A program made the position numbers and the translations under genes. A stretch of DNA of 64,000 bases from Phoronis australis (taxonomy: Eukaryota; Phoronida; Phoronidae), in NCBI GenBank assembly GCA_002633005.1, contig NMRA01000035.1, positions 184,001-248,000 of the forward strand, given 5' to 3'. Numbering within the stretch: position 1 is the first letter of the stretch; every line of letters begins with the position of its first letter. The notes below the pieces were generated by a model, which had not been told where the DNA came from, ran no database searches, and saw nothing but the letters and a program-made list of their open reading frames with translations. Shown here one piece after another: positions 25,701-40,500 of the stretch.

Positions 25701-28700
25701 ACTTGCCGATCCGATCCAGTAAAAGCAGTTTTGCCTCTAATGGGAAAGCACCATTAGACAAATGACAAATGACCAGTCAAAGAAAAGCCCATCAGAATAA
25801 TGGATGGTAAATCATATTGCCTGTCAGAGTTAGACTCCCACTGCAATGACTGAGTGGCTTAGATATAAAATGATGACACCCATTCTGTGCCCACCCCAGT
25901 TGCTGTGTAAAGTGCAGTGACCCGTTCTTTTTAAGTAACATTCCAAACTCACATGAGGCAATATAATACCTTTTTATCACATTTATGGAGAATGTCTGTC
26001 GGATTGTTAAAACACGATTTCTTTGACACTCTGAGAGATATTCTTAAACTTTTAACAGACTTTTGTTGGCACAAAACAAGATGTTGATTTTTATTTAACG
26101 TCAAAAATTTTTGTATTTCATGGCATGATGATAGATTTTTCAACAAAAAGGAGTTCTACTTCATTGTTCTGCTGTCTTGTATTACTCAGATGTCAGCAAA
26201 TAATACTCAAAAACATTTGACCTTTGGAGAAACATTTGACCTTTGGTAAAACGACAAAACATCAATTTCGCAATTCTTTTGTCAATAACAAGAGTTTTTA
26301 AGTCTCTTCCTCAAATATAAACAAATATACTCAACAACGATCTTCCTTTATTAAACAAAATGCAATTTATTACCAACCGACCTCATATTTTCCAATGGTG
26401 GAATGGGAAATTCGCCAGCAACCAAAACTTCGCCAAACCTCAGATTTAGCCTACTTTCACTTTAAAAAGAAAATCAACAACTCTTTAGTTTGAAAATTTA
26501 ATGTATAACAAGGGTTATTGCGGTTTGATGTTTCATAGGTGCAAAATGATAAGGCAACTAAACGTTATCGATTTGGACCAGGCGTGAGTTACGTGACACG
26601 CAGTCATGACCCATTGACATCCCAAGCTACATTTTAGCACCTTTGCCTGCCGACGAGCGTCCGGTAAATGGACTGAATGTGCACCAGTCAGATAGAACCA
26701 GCAGAGATGAACTGATACAAAATGCATAATTTTTGATGACATGAGCTTTAAGGTGTATTACAAGAGGAAGTCCCTGTAGTGTCCACTTACACTTACTGAC
26801 ACCAACAGTGGTAATGGATGTGTTATAATTAGAAGCCTTTCTGCAAAATTACGTAACAACACATAAGAAATGAGATGGCTGTTTTACATACTATGTATTA
26901 AATATCTGTAACACACTAATAAAGTCCAAAGTAGGATGTGATTTAGTTGCAAAATTTTTAACAACGTTTACAAGCCTGACGATAATTCAGTGACCGTATC
27001 AGGACAGAAATAATGTTGTTAGCATCAAAAGAAAAGTACTGAATGAAAACTATTAATTATTTTACACATAACTAGCCCTAATGAAACAAAAGGAACTTCA
27101 TGTCAGACTTCCTTCATATACAGAAATTAATCAGGAAATGAAACTGCCTATAGCAACAGAGCTCATAGTGACGGCAAGGAAACAGTTTACAGTTCTCAGA
27201 TTACTAATAAAACATTACGACAAATCTATTAGTCGTGATCATTTTAACAATAACCTCATGATGAAAATAAACGGTCTTTCTTTGGAAGAAAACCATTACA
27301 CATACAACGAATCAAACTCATTTAAAGACCAATAGTGCCGTTTAATATTTGTAAGAGTTTTAACTGCTCAACAGTGTGCAAAAAGGTTTGTGAAATTATT
27401 TGCTAGTACAAATATTTGTCTATTGCTCGAAAATATTCCAATTTTAAAAATGTTGACTGGAGAAACTAGTATTATTGCTTTTTTTTCAAAGCCAATTTTG
27501 ATTCAAAATCAAACACCATACTGTCTATAATATTACATCTAATACTAGTAACAAAGTGTTTTCATAAAAAAATTGAAATGAAAGATAATGGTAAGTCTAC
27601 TTTATGAGAAAACGGTATTGATAAATTTATGCAGACCAGTATTGTCTTAAAGACACGTCAGTTTGGTTATAGACAAGAAAACAAAGAGTTTTGATTTACC
27701 AGTCAAAAAAATAAATATAAGTTTTGAATTGTATTTTGATACCACTAAAATACTCCATATAAGTGTCTAAGTGTAAAAAAGTAATGCCGCATTTTACTCA
27801 ATTCCTTAAGATATTGGAGAGAATTTTACATCTAAGTCAGCATTTCGTTAAACAACAGTACTTTAGATGAATACCAGGTACTCTGGAGAAAGTGGTTAAA
27901 CATAACCGTTTTCCAGACCATTCTCAATGCCATGAAGACAGGGAGGTGTGCGCGGGAGGTGTGCGCGGGGGTGTGCTCGGGGGTGTTTTTTGTGTGTGAA
28001 TGTGTTGTTCTTGTGTTCCTAGTTTCTGTATAGGTATATGATGAGACTTGTACACATGAAATATGTGTAAAAAGTGAGAGAAAAACAGTACTACAAAAGA
28101 ATATGCTAAGATTCATGGAGCAACCAACTGAGCATTTATAAGTATCATACTCAAGACAGCCTATAATGACTATGGTCAGCGGAAATACAATGTTTAGTGG
28201 TTACTAAATACAAAACAACATAGCTTGTCTGTCATGCAACTTTTGATCAGTCTGACGCCGCACATGATGATTGCCGTTGAATTTGAACACAAACAGGAGG
28301 TATTGCTAGCTGTGAATGAATAATGAATCATAATTCCAATATTAAGATTGCTTCCTCACATTAAAACAGAGAAAAACTCTTCAATCGACTTAAGGCGGTC
28401 ATTAATTGAAGAAAGCACGCACAGAACTGGATCGGTCTAATCTATAAGAATAAATCAGCTAATTTACCAGTTTGAGTGTCGTTCCTTTAACCATCAGTTT
28501 GGGAAAATACTGTACATATATATGTAATGTATATGTATATATATATATATATATATGTAATGTATATGCATATGCATATGTATATATATATACCGTATTC
28601 GCCGTAATAACCGCCCAGGGCGCTTAGAAAAGTTCGGTTTAAGGGGGGCGCTTATTATAACCCAAGGCGGTTGAAACCCGGTCTCCGAAACGGGTGAAAT

Positions 28701-31700
28701 CGGAAGCTAAGATTCATCAAATTTACGTTCTTTGACGTATCTGTAATCTATGAAAGACTTCCAACAAAACTGTGGTGCATTGCTATCAAACTTAGCTGCT
28801 AAATTACGATCATTTTACAGAAAATCGTGCTNNNNNNNNNNNNNNNNNNNNNNNNNNNNNNNNNNNNNNNNNNNNNNNNNNNNNNNNNNNNNNNNNNNNN
28901 NNNNNNNNNNNNNNNNNNNNNNNNNNNNNNNNNNNNNNNNNNNNNNNNNNNNNNNNNNNNNNNNNNNNNNNNNNNNNNNNNNNNNNNNNNNNNNNNNNNN
29001 NNNNNNNNNNNNNNNNNNNNNNNNNNNNNNNNNNNNNNNNNNNNNNNNNNNNNNNNNNNNNNNNNNNNNNNNNNNNNNNNNNNNNNNNNNNNNNNNNNNN
29101 NNNNNNNNNNNNNNNNNNNNNNNNNNNNNNNNNNNNNNNNNNNNNNNNNNNNNNNNNNNNNNNNNNNNNNNNNNNNNNNNNNNNNNNNNNNNNNNNNNNN
29201 NNNNNNNNNNNNNNNNNNNNNNNNNNNNNNNNNNNNNNNNNNNNNNNNNNNNNNNNNNNNNNNNNNNNNNNNNNNNNNNNNNNNNNNNNNNNNNNNNNNN
29301 NNNNNNNNNNNNNNNNNNNNNNNNNNNNNNNNNNNNNNNNNNNNNNNNNNNNNNNNNNNNNNNNNNNNNNNNNNNNNNNNNNNNNNNNNNNNNNNNNNNN
29401 NNNNNNNNNNNNNNNNNNNNNNNNNNNNNNNNNNNNNNNNNTTACACAATATACATGTAAATAATAAACACTACACAAGACGTCTTGAGCACTTTTCGCG
29501 TTTACTACAAAGCAGTAAATACAGAGGCAAAATAGTTTAGATTTTATAACTTAATTAGCAGAAGTAACGGCATGGCTTTCCACCAGAAGCTGACATGCCA
29601 CTGGCAGTTATGGTAAAGAATAAAGCAATAGGCACATCCTCCTTCAAAGCTGACATGAGTTTTAGATAATTAAAATTAACTGATCAGGTTTCCTAATTTG
29701 CTAATCTGTTTTGAGGTGGTGAGGTACTAATAGCATGTCTAAAATCTCTTGGTTTACAGTAATTTACATAATTTTCTAGACATGATGTTTCAGTTGGTCC
29801 TTTTTTCGGCCATCTTCAGCTGCTACACCATTAGAAGAATAAGCACAGGTATGTGGTAAACGCATGGTAGGCACTTGGATTATATATTTCCAGGTAGAGG
29901 TGTGGGGGGCGTCAGTCTAACATTCTAGCCCCTAGGTCACGGCGTCATATTTGACTTAGTCTTGGATGCCTCGATCAAGGATGGTTCAGTGGCCTAGTGG
30001 TGACAGTGTTGAACTGGCAACCAAAAGGTTCCAGGTTCAGACCTAGCTGTCTACCCATAAAAATATGATCGAAGTGCCTACCATGAGTGTACCTGAAATA
30101 CCCGTGCTCATTTTTCTAAGAATACTGTAGTGCCTGAAGATGGCCGTGGATTTGACCAGCCGCAAAACGTCCAGCTAAATTGGCTAGAGGTTAAATTGTA
30201 AATATTAAGACAAGATGTAATCATGTTTTAGTGTTACTTAGTTGTGATTGGATTTCCAGAACGGTTTTGGTCGATTGCCAAGTTAAAAGTGGAACACACT
30301 AATAAAGCATCTCTTGATGCACAACAAAACCTCTAGTCAATATTCAGTTCTGATCCAGTGGCGCTCAGCTTGACACCCAATGTGTAAGGTGGTAAGTTTG
30401 TAATCTGTCTCCATCAATTTAAATGTGAATGGGCTGCCCAAGGCATGAACCCACCGGTATGGAAATCAGTAGTCTGACTCCTAAACTATTAGAAAGACTG
30501 ATGATTTGATCTAATCCAATCTAATCTAACAAGAACCTTTTTGCCAATTCTTTTGCTGATGTTAATTTGCATAATTAGATAGAAGTGAAAACCACGGCGG
30601 CAGCGCACGTGTTCCGTATGTTCTGGACGACTATCACATTGAAGATGTCGATATGCAAAGACCAACTGTTGCAAAATTAGGGAGCTGGCAGCCAAGTGCC
30701 TCAGGTCTGTGACTAAACCAATAGTCGGATAATCATGTGTACTCAGCTCATCTGGATATTGAACAGCTTTCATGTTTAACCAGTCATTAACTTAACACGA
30801 TCAAACATCCAAGGGCACAAAAACACATGTGGTGCAGCTAAGGTTTAATCTTTGCAAAATTTCTAATGAACACATAACCAACATGGGGTAATTGACGTCT
30901 TTGTGGTCAAGTTTCAGTTGAACACTACCTCACATGGTCAGTAAATCGGCTCACTTTGAGTGGACAGAAAAGCCAATGTTGTGGTCTTAATTATTACCCA
31001 GCCAACAGAGCACTAGATATCTTGTGGTGCTTTCCCATCAGGGGATCTTCGCTTTACAGAAGCTTTGCCAAAACTTCGCTTACCATTCCGACTAGACAGT
31101 GATATCGAAGTTATCGCTAGATGGCGATATAGTCGTCGGAGTAGACACCAGACGGCACAGTTCATTCGTACTCTCACACGAATATTGAGTAATGGGTTCG
31201 AGGCTAACTGAAAATCTTCCTCTCGCCATTTACCTTACAAGTGTTTATGAAAATGATCAGGGTGATTCTTCATCAGATGAGCTTTCTCTTATTTATTTAG
31301 GTGTGTCTATTGAGAGCACATGTGGCTATGTTTCATTCTGAACGAACTGGAGCCTACCAAAGGTAAACTAACTCTTCAAAAACAAAGAACACGTTTTGAG
31401 GGATATCTCATTGAGTCTCGCGTGACCGTACATCATTGCCGCGACCTCAACCGATAACTTCGACGAAGCTTCACTCTGACTATTCCCACTACACCGAATT
31501 TTCATTGAGTACCGAAGCTTCGCTTTTAAATCCTACTATTTTAGCGAAGTTATGCTTGCACTTAAATTACACGAGTTAACCTTTCCCGTGCCCACTTGCC
31601 GATCCGATCGGGTAAAAGCAGTTTTGCCTCTAATGGGAAAGCACCATTAGACAAATGACAAATGACCAGCCAAAGAAAAGCCTATCAGAATAATGGATGG

Positions 31701-34523
31701 TAAATCATATTGCCTGTCAGAGTTAGACTCCCACTGCAATGACTGAGTGGCTTAGATATAAAATGACACCCATTCTGTGCCCACCCCAGTTGCTGTGTAA
31801 AGTGCAGTGACCTGTTCTTTTTAAGTAACATTCCAAACTCACATGAGGCAGTATAATACCTTTTATCACATTTATGGAGGATGTCTGTCGGGTTGTTAAA
31901 ACAGGATTTCTTTGACACTCTATGAGATATTCTTAAACTTTTAACAGACTTTTGTTGGCACAAAACAAGATGTTGATTTTTATTTAACATCAAAAATTTT
32001 TGTATTTCATGGCATGATGATAGATTTTTCAACAAAAAGGAGTTCTACTTCATTGTTCTGCTGTCTTGTATTACTCAGATGTCAGCAAATAATACTCAAA
32101 AACATATGACCTTTGGAGAAACATTTGACCTTTGGTAAAACGACAAAACGTCAATTTTGCAATTCTTTTGTCAATAACAAGAGTTTTTAAGTCTCTTCCT
32201 CAAATATAAACAAATATACTCAACAATGATCTTCCTTTATTAAACAAAAATGCAATTTATCACCAACCGACCTCATATTTTCCAATGGTGGAATGGGAAA
32301 TTCGCCAGCAACCAAAACTTCGGAAAACCTCAGAATTAGCTACTTTCACTTTAAAAAGACAATCAGCAACTCTTTAGATTGAAAATTTAATGTATAACAA
32401 GGTTTATTGCGATTTGATATTTCATTGGTTCAAAAACGATAAGGCAACTAAAGTTATCGATTTGGGCCAGGCGTGAGTTACGTGACACGTAATCATGACC
32501 CATTGACATCCCAAGCTACATTTTAGCACCTTTGCCTGCCGACGAACGTCAGGTAAAAGGACTGAATGCGCACCAGTCAGATAGAGCCAGCAGAGATAAA
32601 CTGATACAAAATGATAATTTTTGATGACATGAGCTTTAAGGTGTATTACAAGAGGAAGTCCCTGCAGTGTTCATTTACACTTACTGACACCAACAGTGGT
32701 AATGGATGTGGAACAATTAGAAGCCTTTCTGCAAAATTACGTAACAAAACATAAGAAATGAGATGGCTGTTTTACATACCATGTATTAAATATCTGTAAC
32801 ACACTAATAAAGTCCAAAGTAGGATGTGATTTAGTTGCGAAATTTTTAACGTTTACAAGCCTTACAATAATTCAGTGACCGTATCAGGACAGAAATAATG
32901 TTGTTAGCATCAAAAGAAAAGTACTGAATGAAAACTAATTAATTATTTTACACATAACTAGCCCTAATGAAACAAAAGGAACTTCATGTCAGACTTCCTT
33001 CATATACAGAAATTAATCAGGAAATGAAACTGCCTATAGCAACACGAGCTCATAGTGACGGCAAGGAAACAGTTTACAGTTCTCAGATTACTAATAAAAC
33101 ATTACGACAAATCTATTAGTCGTGATCATTTTAACAATAACCTCATGATGAAAATATAGGATCTTTCTTGTTAAAAACACCATTACACAAACAACTAATC
33201 AGACTGATTTAAAGTCCAATAGTGCCGTTTAATATTTGTAAGAGTTTTAACTGCTCAACAGTGTGTAAAAAGGTTTGTGAAATTATTTGCTAGTACAAAT
33301 ATTTGTCTATAGCTCGAAAATATTCCAAGAAGAGGGTTATAATTTTAAAAATGTTGACTGGAGAAACTAGTATTATTGCTTTTTATTTTCAAAGCCAATT
33401 TTGATTTAAAATCAAACACCATACTGTTTATAATATTACATCTAATACTAGTAACAAAGTGTTTTCATAAAAAATTGAAATGAAAGATAATGGTAAGTCT
33501 ACTTTATGAGAAAACGGTATTGATAAATTTATGCAGACCAGTATTGTCTTAAAGACACGTCAGTTTGGTTATAGACAAGAAAACAAAGAGTTTTGGTTTA
33601 CCAGTCAAAAAAATAAATATAAGTTTTGAATTGTATTTTGCTACGACTAAAATACTCAATATAAGTGTCTAAGTGTAAAAAAGTAATGCCGCATTTTACT
33701 CAATTCCTTAAGATATTGGAGAGAATTTTACATCTAAGTCAGCATTTCGTTAAACAACAGTACTTTAGATGAATACCAGGTACTCTGGAGAAAGTGGTTA
33801 AACACAACTGTTTTCCACACCATTCTCAATGCCATGAAGACAAGGAGGTGTGCGCGGGGGGTGTGCGCGGGGGTGTTTTTTTTTTGTGTTTGAATGTGTT
33901 GTTCTTGAGTTCCTATTTTATGTATAGGTATATGATGAGACTTGTTGTCACATGAAAAAAGTGTGTAAAAAGTGAGAGAAAAACAGTACTACAAAAGAAT
34001 ATGCTAAGATTCATGGTGCAACCAACTGAGCATTTGTAAGTATCATTCTCCAGACAGCCTATGAGGACTATGGTCAGCGGAAATACAATGTTTAGTGGTT
34101 ACTAAATACAAAACAACATAGCTTGTCTGTCATGCAACTTTTGATCAGTCTGACGCCGCAAATGATGATTGCTCTTGAATTTGAACACAAACAGGAGGTA
34201 TTGCTAGCTGTGGATGAATAATGAATCATAATTCCAATATTAAGATTGCTTCCTCACATTAAAACAGAGAAAAACTCTTCAATCGACTTAAGGCGGTCAT
34301 TAATTGGAGAAAGCACGCACAGAACTGAATCGGTCTAATCTGTAAGAATAAATCAGCTAATTTACCAGTTTGAGTGTCGTTCCTTTAACCATCAGTTTGG
34401 GAAAATACTGTACATATATATGTAATGTATATGTATATGTATATGTATATGTTTATGTATATGTATATGTATATGTTTATGTATATGTATATGTATATGT
34501 ATATACATATGTATATGTATGTA

Positions 34524-34568
<45 letters not shown>

Positions 34569-37500
34569 ATATATATGTATATGTTGTAGCTGTCTGTCAC
34601 AACTCAAAAATGTTAGATTTGTGCAATCAATCAGTGCATCATCAGTGTTATTTGCCTGGTTTGGGAAAATGATGCAAAACAAGTGGATTTTAAATTACTG
34701 TCGTAATGATTGCTTGTGCAAAACTTCAAAATTAGTGACCCGTGAACCGTGAGTGTTAATTGTCATTAGTAGAAATGATGACGTGAAACAGTTCGTCACT
34801 GATGAAAACATTTGCCGTTCGAAAATTAGATGTTTGTACAAAGGCCAGCAAGCAATCCTTACTGTCTTACGCTTGACAAGGAAATGAATGGCTCTTTAAA
34901 AATAAATTGCAGCTCTTGCAAAAAAAATCAAAGACGACAAAATCGCCAGTTGTCCCACGTGGCTAGATCTGACAAGCAGAAAGACCTGCAGTGTTATGTA
35001 GAGCTAGTGAAAGAAACACATCAAAGCATTTTGCTCTGTTAGGATGGATTCATAATCATAAGACCCCAATCAATCTCAGCTTCATGTTTAATGCTCGTTG
35101 CACATTTTAATCTCTGACGTAGCCTAATGCTTAATGCAAACCACCGTTCGCGTGACAGCTTCAGTATGTTAATAGCCTCATTTGTAGAACTCATTAGTTG
35201 CAGCCTTTAATGAACTGAAACCTGACAAATAAAAAACATTTCTTGCCACAACAGTACTGCCAATGCCCCCTAGACAGCGTGACGTTTCTAAGCGTATTTG
35301 TCAGTATTGTGCATTAATATATCATTTTGATAAATTATGCAGTTACAAACCCACCAGCGGCCAAAATTTTGGGATCAATAAGTCTCCATACTGACAAGTC
35401 ATACCATCACATTGACCACTGCTACGATGATGCTGATGTAATCCCTTTTAAAACCACTTGAGAAGTAATGGAAATCTCATCATGATTCAATCGTGGGATC
35501 CTTCAGTTTGCAAGCCATTACCGCAGCGCCACCTACACGTCACCGAATTCTCAGGTCTTTTAAGTTTTTTATGTCAGTCGAATCCTGATGCCAAGTTTGT
35601 TTTTAAATAACCGTAAAATATAAACCACTTCGTGAATGCACCTCTCCAACAAGGCATCGCAATTCCTTCCGCCTCACTAATGCACAGAAAGTGTATTTTC
35701 AAAGGAGCAATTCCATTTGCAACGGACGTACGGTCAGAGAGCAATTTGATAAATTGTGAAAAAATATTCAACCTAGAAAAATAATTAACACTGCAACTGT
35801 TAAGTGTCATTAACGTCTTTCAGTGAATACATAACTTTAGTCTTTTCTCTTTGCTTGACCAGGAAAATTGCTTTTAAAGGGGTGTGACAGACAGAGGCAG
35901 AACATTTTTGAGAATTATTTTTTAACTGCACTCTTCTTTTAATTATTATTTGTGAAGTGCAACACTCTCATCATCTTTTTAACTAAATTTGACAGACAAT
36001 AGTCGAGTGTGATGGACGTATGTGACAGACTAGTATCAAACTACTTGTTGTGGCTGAGATATCCATTCAGACTAATTCCAACTTCAGATTCAAGCTATAC
36101 TGACTGGCCTTTTGCAAACAATTCAAAGTCAAATTGATGAAATGAAACGGCTACTTATTTTCTCAAAATCAAACAACATCGATTTACCTTTTGTGTGAAA
36201 TTATCACCTTAGCTAAATCTATGTGTGGGTATGAAGATGTAAAACAACATCTATTTTTTGCGACAATCAATGGACAAAGAAATGTAATGAAAGAGTCGGA
36301 CATCCAGACAATTGACCTATTGAAAGGATTTTGAGTGACGGCTTAATTGACCAATAAGAACACAGCATTCTTGACACACCTTCATTTCCAAGCCGCCATT
36401 TTACCCGACAAACAAAACGTTGCCGTGTAAAACTTATTGTTTGTTAGCCGACATTATGCAAGGGGGCAAAGCTTGCGACAGGTCAATTAATGGGATACTG
36501 CCTATATGCGACCACAAATGTTTTTGTAGGTGTATCAAGATGTTGTAAGAGTGATTAACTCACACAAGACAGCACCACCTAAACAGGTTCCAGTGAGTGA
36601 ATACATTCTTGCAAATACGGACAGCCAATGCAAATGTGATCGTAGACTTTACACCCACCATGAAGTTCATTGAATGTAATTTTGATAAGTGAGGCAGTGT
36701 TCAGGTGAATGGGGGCTGTCACATCTGTCGTCACAGAAACCAAAACCATTCAGTTGACTTACTGTGTAGTTATGCAAGAGCTAAAGTCACAACACAAACC
36801 AACCTTTGTTTTAGAAAAGCTTTCACGCAAGTTACGCACATGCGCCTTAGCATCCCAAAATGAGCAAAATCGCGGAACAAAGGCAATTTCCCATAATTCT
36901 ATGAGATCAGAATACAGAATGTACACAACCGAATAGGTAAGACTTGAGTGAGTCCCATCCGCGTAAGTAATTACCTTTTTAACATACGACGCGGCATCTT
37001 CTTCTGAGTAAGGTTCTGCACTAAAAGCACCTCGCCTCGTCAGCTTCCTCTGTGGTTGAACTGGTATAGGGGTGCAATCATCCTCCGCTTCCTCAACAGG
37101 TGGTGTTGATGGCTTGCTGACTTCATCTTCCTGTTGTTCCTGAAGAAAGAACAAGAGTCAACAAATGACGTAATGTGATGTAGCGATGGGGCCCCTGTGG
37201 ATGTCAGAGTGCGAGGATTCGATTAACGCAACTGGCTCAGAGAATTACAAGACACTCTGGCGAAAAACACACAGGTGAAACGAGTAACAGATTAAGGTAG
37301 TCAATGTAAGGCCAAAAAAGCACAGATGTTTTGGTTGGCCTGAAAATTGATATGGTGGAGCTACGGTATTAATTTACATGCTCACTTCTTCAAGACGAGC
37401 AAAAGTGAAGCAAAGTTCTGTTTTTTTTCATAGTTGTGCCACGTAGAAGTTGGACTGTGAAGAGAAATACAAGCATGAAGCTCGTGTGTAAGCCAACAGC

Positions 37501-40500
37501 ATACGAGACTAGATACACTGCAAACCAAACGCAGGATTGTCTGTAATAGAAAACCCGCCTTGTAATTGCTACAAATCCTACTCAAATTCTTCTGTTTCGT
37601 CACACAACTCTCGGCAAATATTTCTGTGTAGTTTCGTGTAATTTATTTTGTAATAAACACCTTCTCTGTGACCAAGTCAGCTTTTTCGATATCTTACCTT
37701 AAACATTAATATCAAAATTTTTTATCACATTATTGATAATAATAATTATATTGCTATAAAAGGCTTGGTCACACGATCTAATTAATAACAGGTTGGCAAA
37801 AAGTCAAAAATAAAATTCTACACTTTGTACTTTCTGATAATATATACGTTTACTGAGTTAAAAACTATAGTTTTGTAGATATTTTGCTAAGCGCACAGAC
37901 ATGTTGATAAGGAAGTACATAACCTTAAATACTCCAGCTTTACCATTATCACACTTGTTATACAGCCAACAAAGCCCTGACTACCTACATTAGTCAATTC
38001 GACACAATCTGTAGATAAGTTGCCAGAGGCTTTCTAAAAAATCAATGGTTCTACAATGATTATCAAATCAAACATACACACACGATGTATACAGACACAC
38101 GCGTAATTCCAAAGTGGGTATGGGAAGCAGGCCAACAAATACTATTTGCATACAAAACCGAAAATTATCATTCCGGTAAAACCTCACCAATTTCGCAGAA
38201 AAAAGTAATTGTCAAAATTTCAGTTTTTTTCATTTTTCAATGGCTTCCATCATTGTTGTTAACGCCCACAAGTTTTTCAAAATATTGCCTGTTGGTAGCT
38301 TTGCTACCAAACCTGGATATGGCAAACCATCATTCTGGTACGCAAAAAAAAATATTGCGTCTTAGATTGTCGAGATTTTTATTGTATACTTCTGCTGGAA
38401 AAACCCCACGTGACTGTGTACATACACACACTCAAATGCAGCCATGGCAAGAAAAGCAAGCAGTTTGCTTCTGCTATGCAAACAAAGCCAGATTTTGATT
38501 GAAGAATTATTGCACATCAAAGAGAAGGAAGTCATAGAAAAGGTAACCCACATGTCTTTGGATAAACATAACCTACCATCCAACCTAAACCAGGGTCTCA
38601 AGATGTGTTGGGAGACAAAAGATGAACAACAAGCGGCAAGTTCAATCAGATCATTCAGACCAGAGACATGCAGTCCTAGCCCTGGGGCCTGATTCACGAG
38701 TCTAAAACCACATTTACACAAGGAGTCAGAAGATCTGAATGAAGTCTTCGTTTAGATGCGAGTACAAAAATGTTAAGTTATGACAGTTTGGTGAAACATG
38801 GCCCAGAACCACATCAGCTATCATTTAAGGTTATGTAGGACCTTCATTGACAGGTCCAAAATAACTACAAAATTATTGATTTTAACTCAATAAAAATAAA
38901 TATTTCAGAAAACTAGAAAGCCTGTAGCATTTGATTTTTCACTTCTTACCAATCTATTGTTAAACGGGTCAGTTGACCATTTTAGTAAGACTTGAAAGAG
39001 CGCTATCATTAATGAGTGCACTTGAAAACTTAGGATACCTACTCATTCAGAGAGTGAGTTTGAAAAAGGGACCCATTAGTAGGGAGATTTCGTGAGTCGC
39101 CCTTTCCTAGGGTTTTAACCCATAAACCTAACCCTACTTGAAGGAATTCTTGGACTGCTAAAGTTTAAGGCTTGGGACAGAAAAAAATAGTACATCTTTT
39201 ACAATCACAGAACTAAAAGTATACATAATACGGTATTGTTGGAAATAAAACATTTGTACATAGTTTTAACTCCACAACTGAACCCTTCTAGAGGGAATCA
39301 CAAAATAGGATTTTTTTGTGAAAAAGCACTATTCCCCACATAACTGGTTGTAAAAAAGACACACACCCCCGTCCCCAAGCAACACTTTCCACATACCTCT
39401 TCTGTGGGAGTACCCCCCACGGTTTACTACAGCAAAACTGACTCTGCATAGTATAAAATGAAAAGCACGCCTTTGCAAACTTTTAGCAATGGTATGGGTC
39501 AATTATTCTCTTTCATCTGAGAGCACACAGCAGAATTATGGTTTTAGACTCACCGTACAACATATGTGTCTACAGTGAAACCAGTAAAATACAGACCCTG
39601 GATAATGTCGGCTTACTTGGACCCAAGTGTTTGCAAACATACCTTTAATGAGATTATGGGAGAAGGGGAGATTAACGTAAATATCGATTCACTAGTCCGT
39701 CAGACAGTTGTTACATCTCAGAAAATGCATCAGGGATATAACAAAAGAACAGAGATCACTGTTCCGCCAACATGGCCCAGGGGCAATATCAGGTCAAGCA
39801 CTGCATGTTGCAAGAGATTTTAGTAATTGATGATTAAATGAAATTTTTCCAAGTCTGTTGCTTTGCTAAATTTTTCGTTTTTTTTGCTTCTTTGTTCGCA
39901 TGCTGCAGGTTGCATTTTTCATGAGTTCAACGAGATATTACACAGGGCATGTCTTGTGAATAGCTCGAATCCTATGTTTCTTGTTGAAATCGGACACAAG
40001 ATGGCGCTGTGGCAGCCATTTTTCACTTTTTCGTTTATGGAGCCAAAGCTCCGCTGTCACTGGAAGGTTTTTTGATTTTTCTCTGTGGATACATCATATT
40101 TATTTGATTGCATAACCAACAATGGTTCTTCCCTCCGATTTCTTAATATTTTTTTAGATTAGCGTGTTCTTACTGCGTCTTAATTCTGCTCTCACTTTCA
40201 CTGACTAAACGAATCGCTGAATTTCTATTGAACACAAACACATCCTGCGCCACTCATGTTTGAATGAGTGGAAGTGAATGTTAAACCAAGATGCAGACTT
40301 ATTGCTGGGCCGTTTACGTTATTTTCAATAGCTGCAGACTTATTGCTGGGGCGTTTACGTTAGTTACAATAGCTACAGAGACAGTAAATATATACCATGG
40401 GAACACAAGTTACTGAAAAAATGTCTTTCCAATATTACCAGTGATCTGTAATTTCGGTAAAAATATCGTTGAAAATGGTAGCTTTCCTCTCTAAAACAAC

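Larger units (their letters stand above)
23543..28545. repeat. 5-kb duplicated block, copy A
   Basis: It runs from TTTACACAATATACATGTAA to the start of a TA-rich microsatellite and matches 29442-34420 at an offset near 5.9 kb. Substitutions and small indels are scattered throughout, at a level that looks like a few percent. It is followed by a microsatellite, a transposon end (28591) and the gap. Confidence 0.93.
19506..36974 (-). other. PRKAR1 intron 2 (17.5 kb as assembled)
   Basis: This contains a foldback element (21255-21700), two near-identical 5-kb blocks separated by a 610-base gap, inverted SINE pairs, a TIR transposon end at 28591 and a TATGTA microsatellite. Open frames are not gene-like. 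The apparent length is inflated if the duplication is an assembly artefact. Confidence 0.75.

Noticed and set aside
28750-29540. Open frames of more than 200 codons through this interval
   Set aside because: Nearly all codons are N from the assembly gap; they carry no information.
24594-30773. 94-codon minus-strand frame kept in both 5-kb blocks (24594-24878, 30489-30773)
   Set aside because: The two differences I see are both amino-acid changing, and flanking non-coding DNA is equally conserved, so it reflects allelic identity.
34370-34682. Long open frames with Tyr-Val and His-Thr repeats on both strands
   Set aside because: They are translations of the TATGTA/GTGTAT microsatellite.
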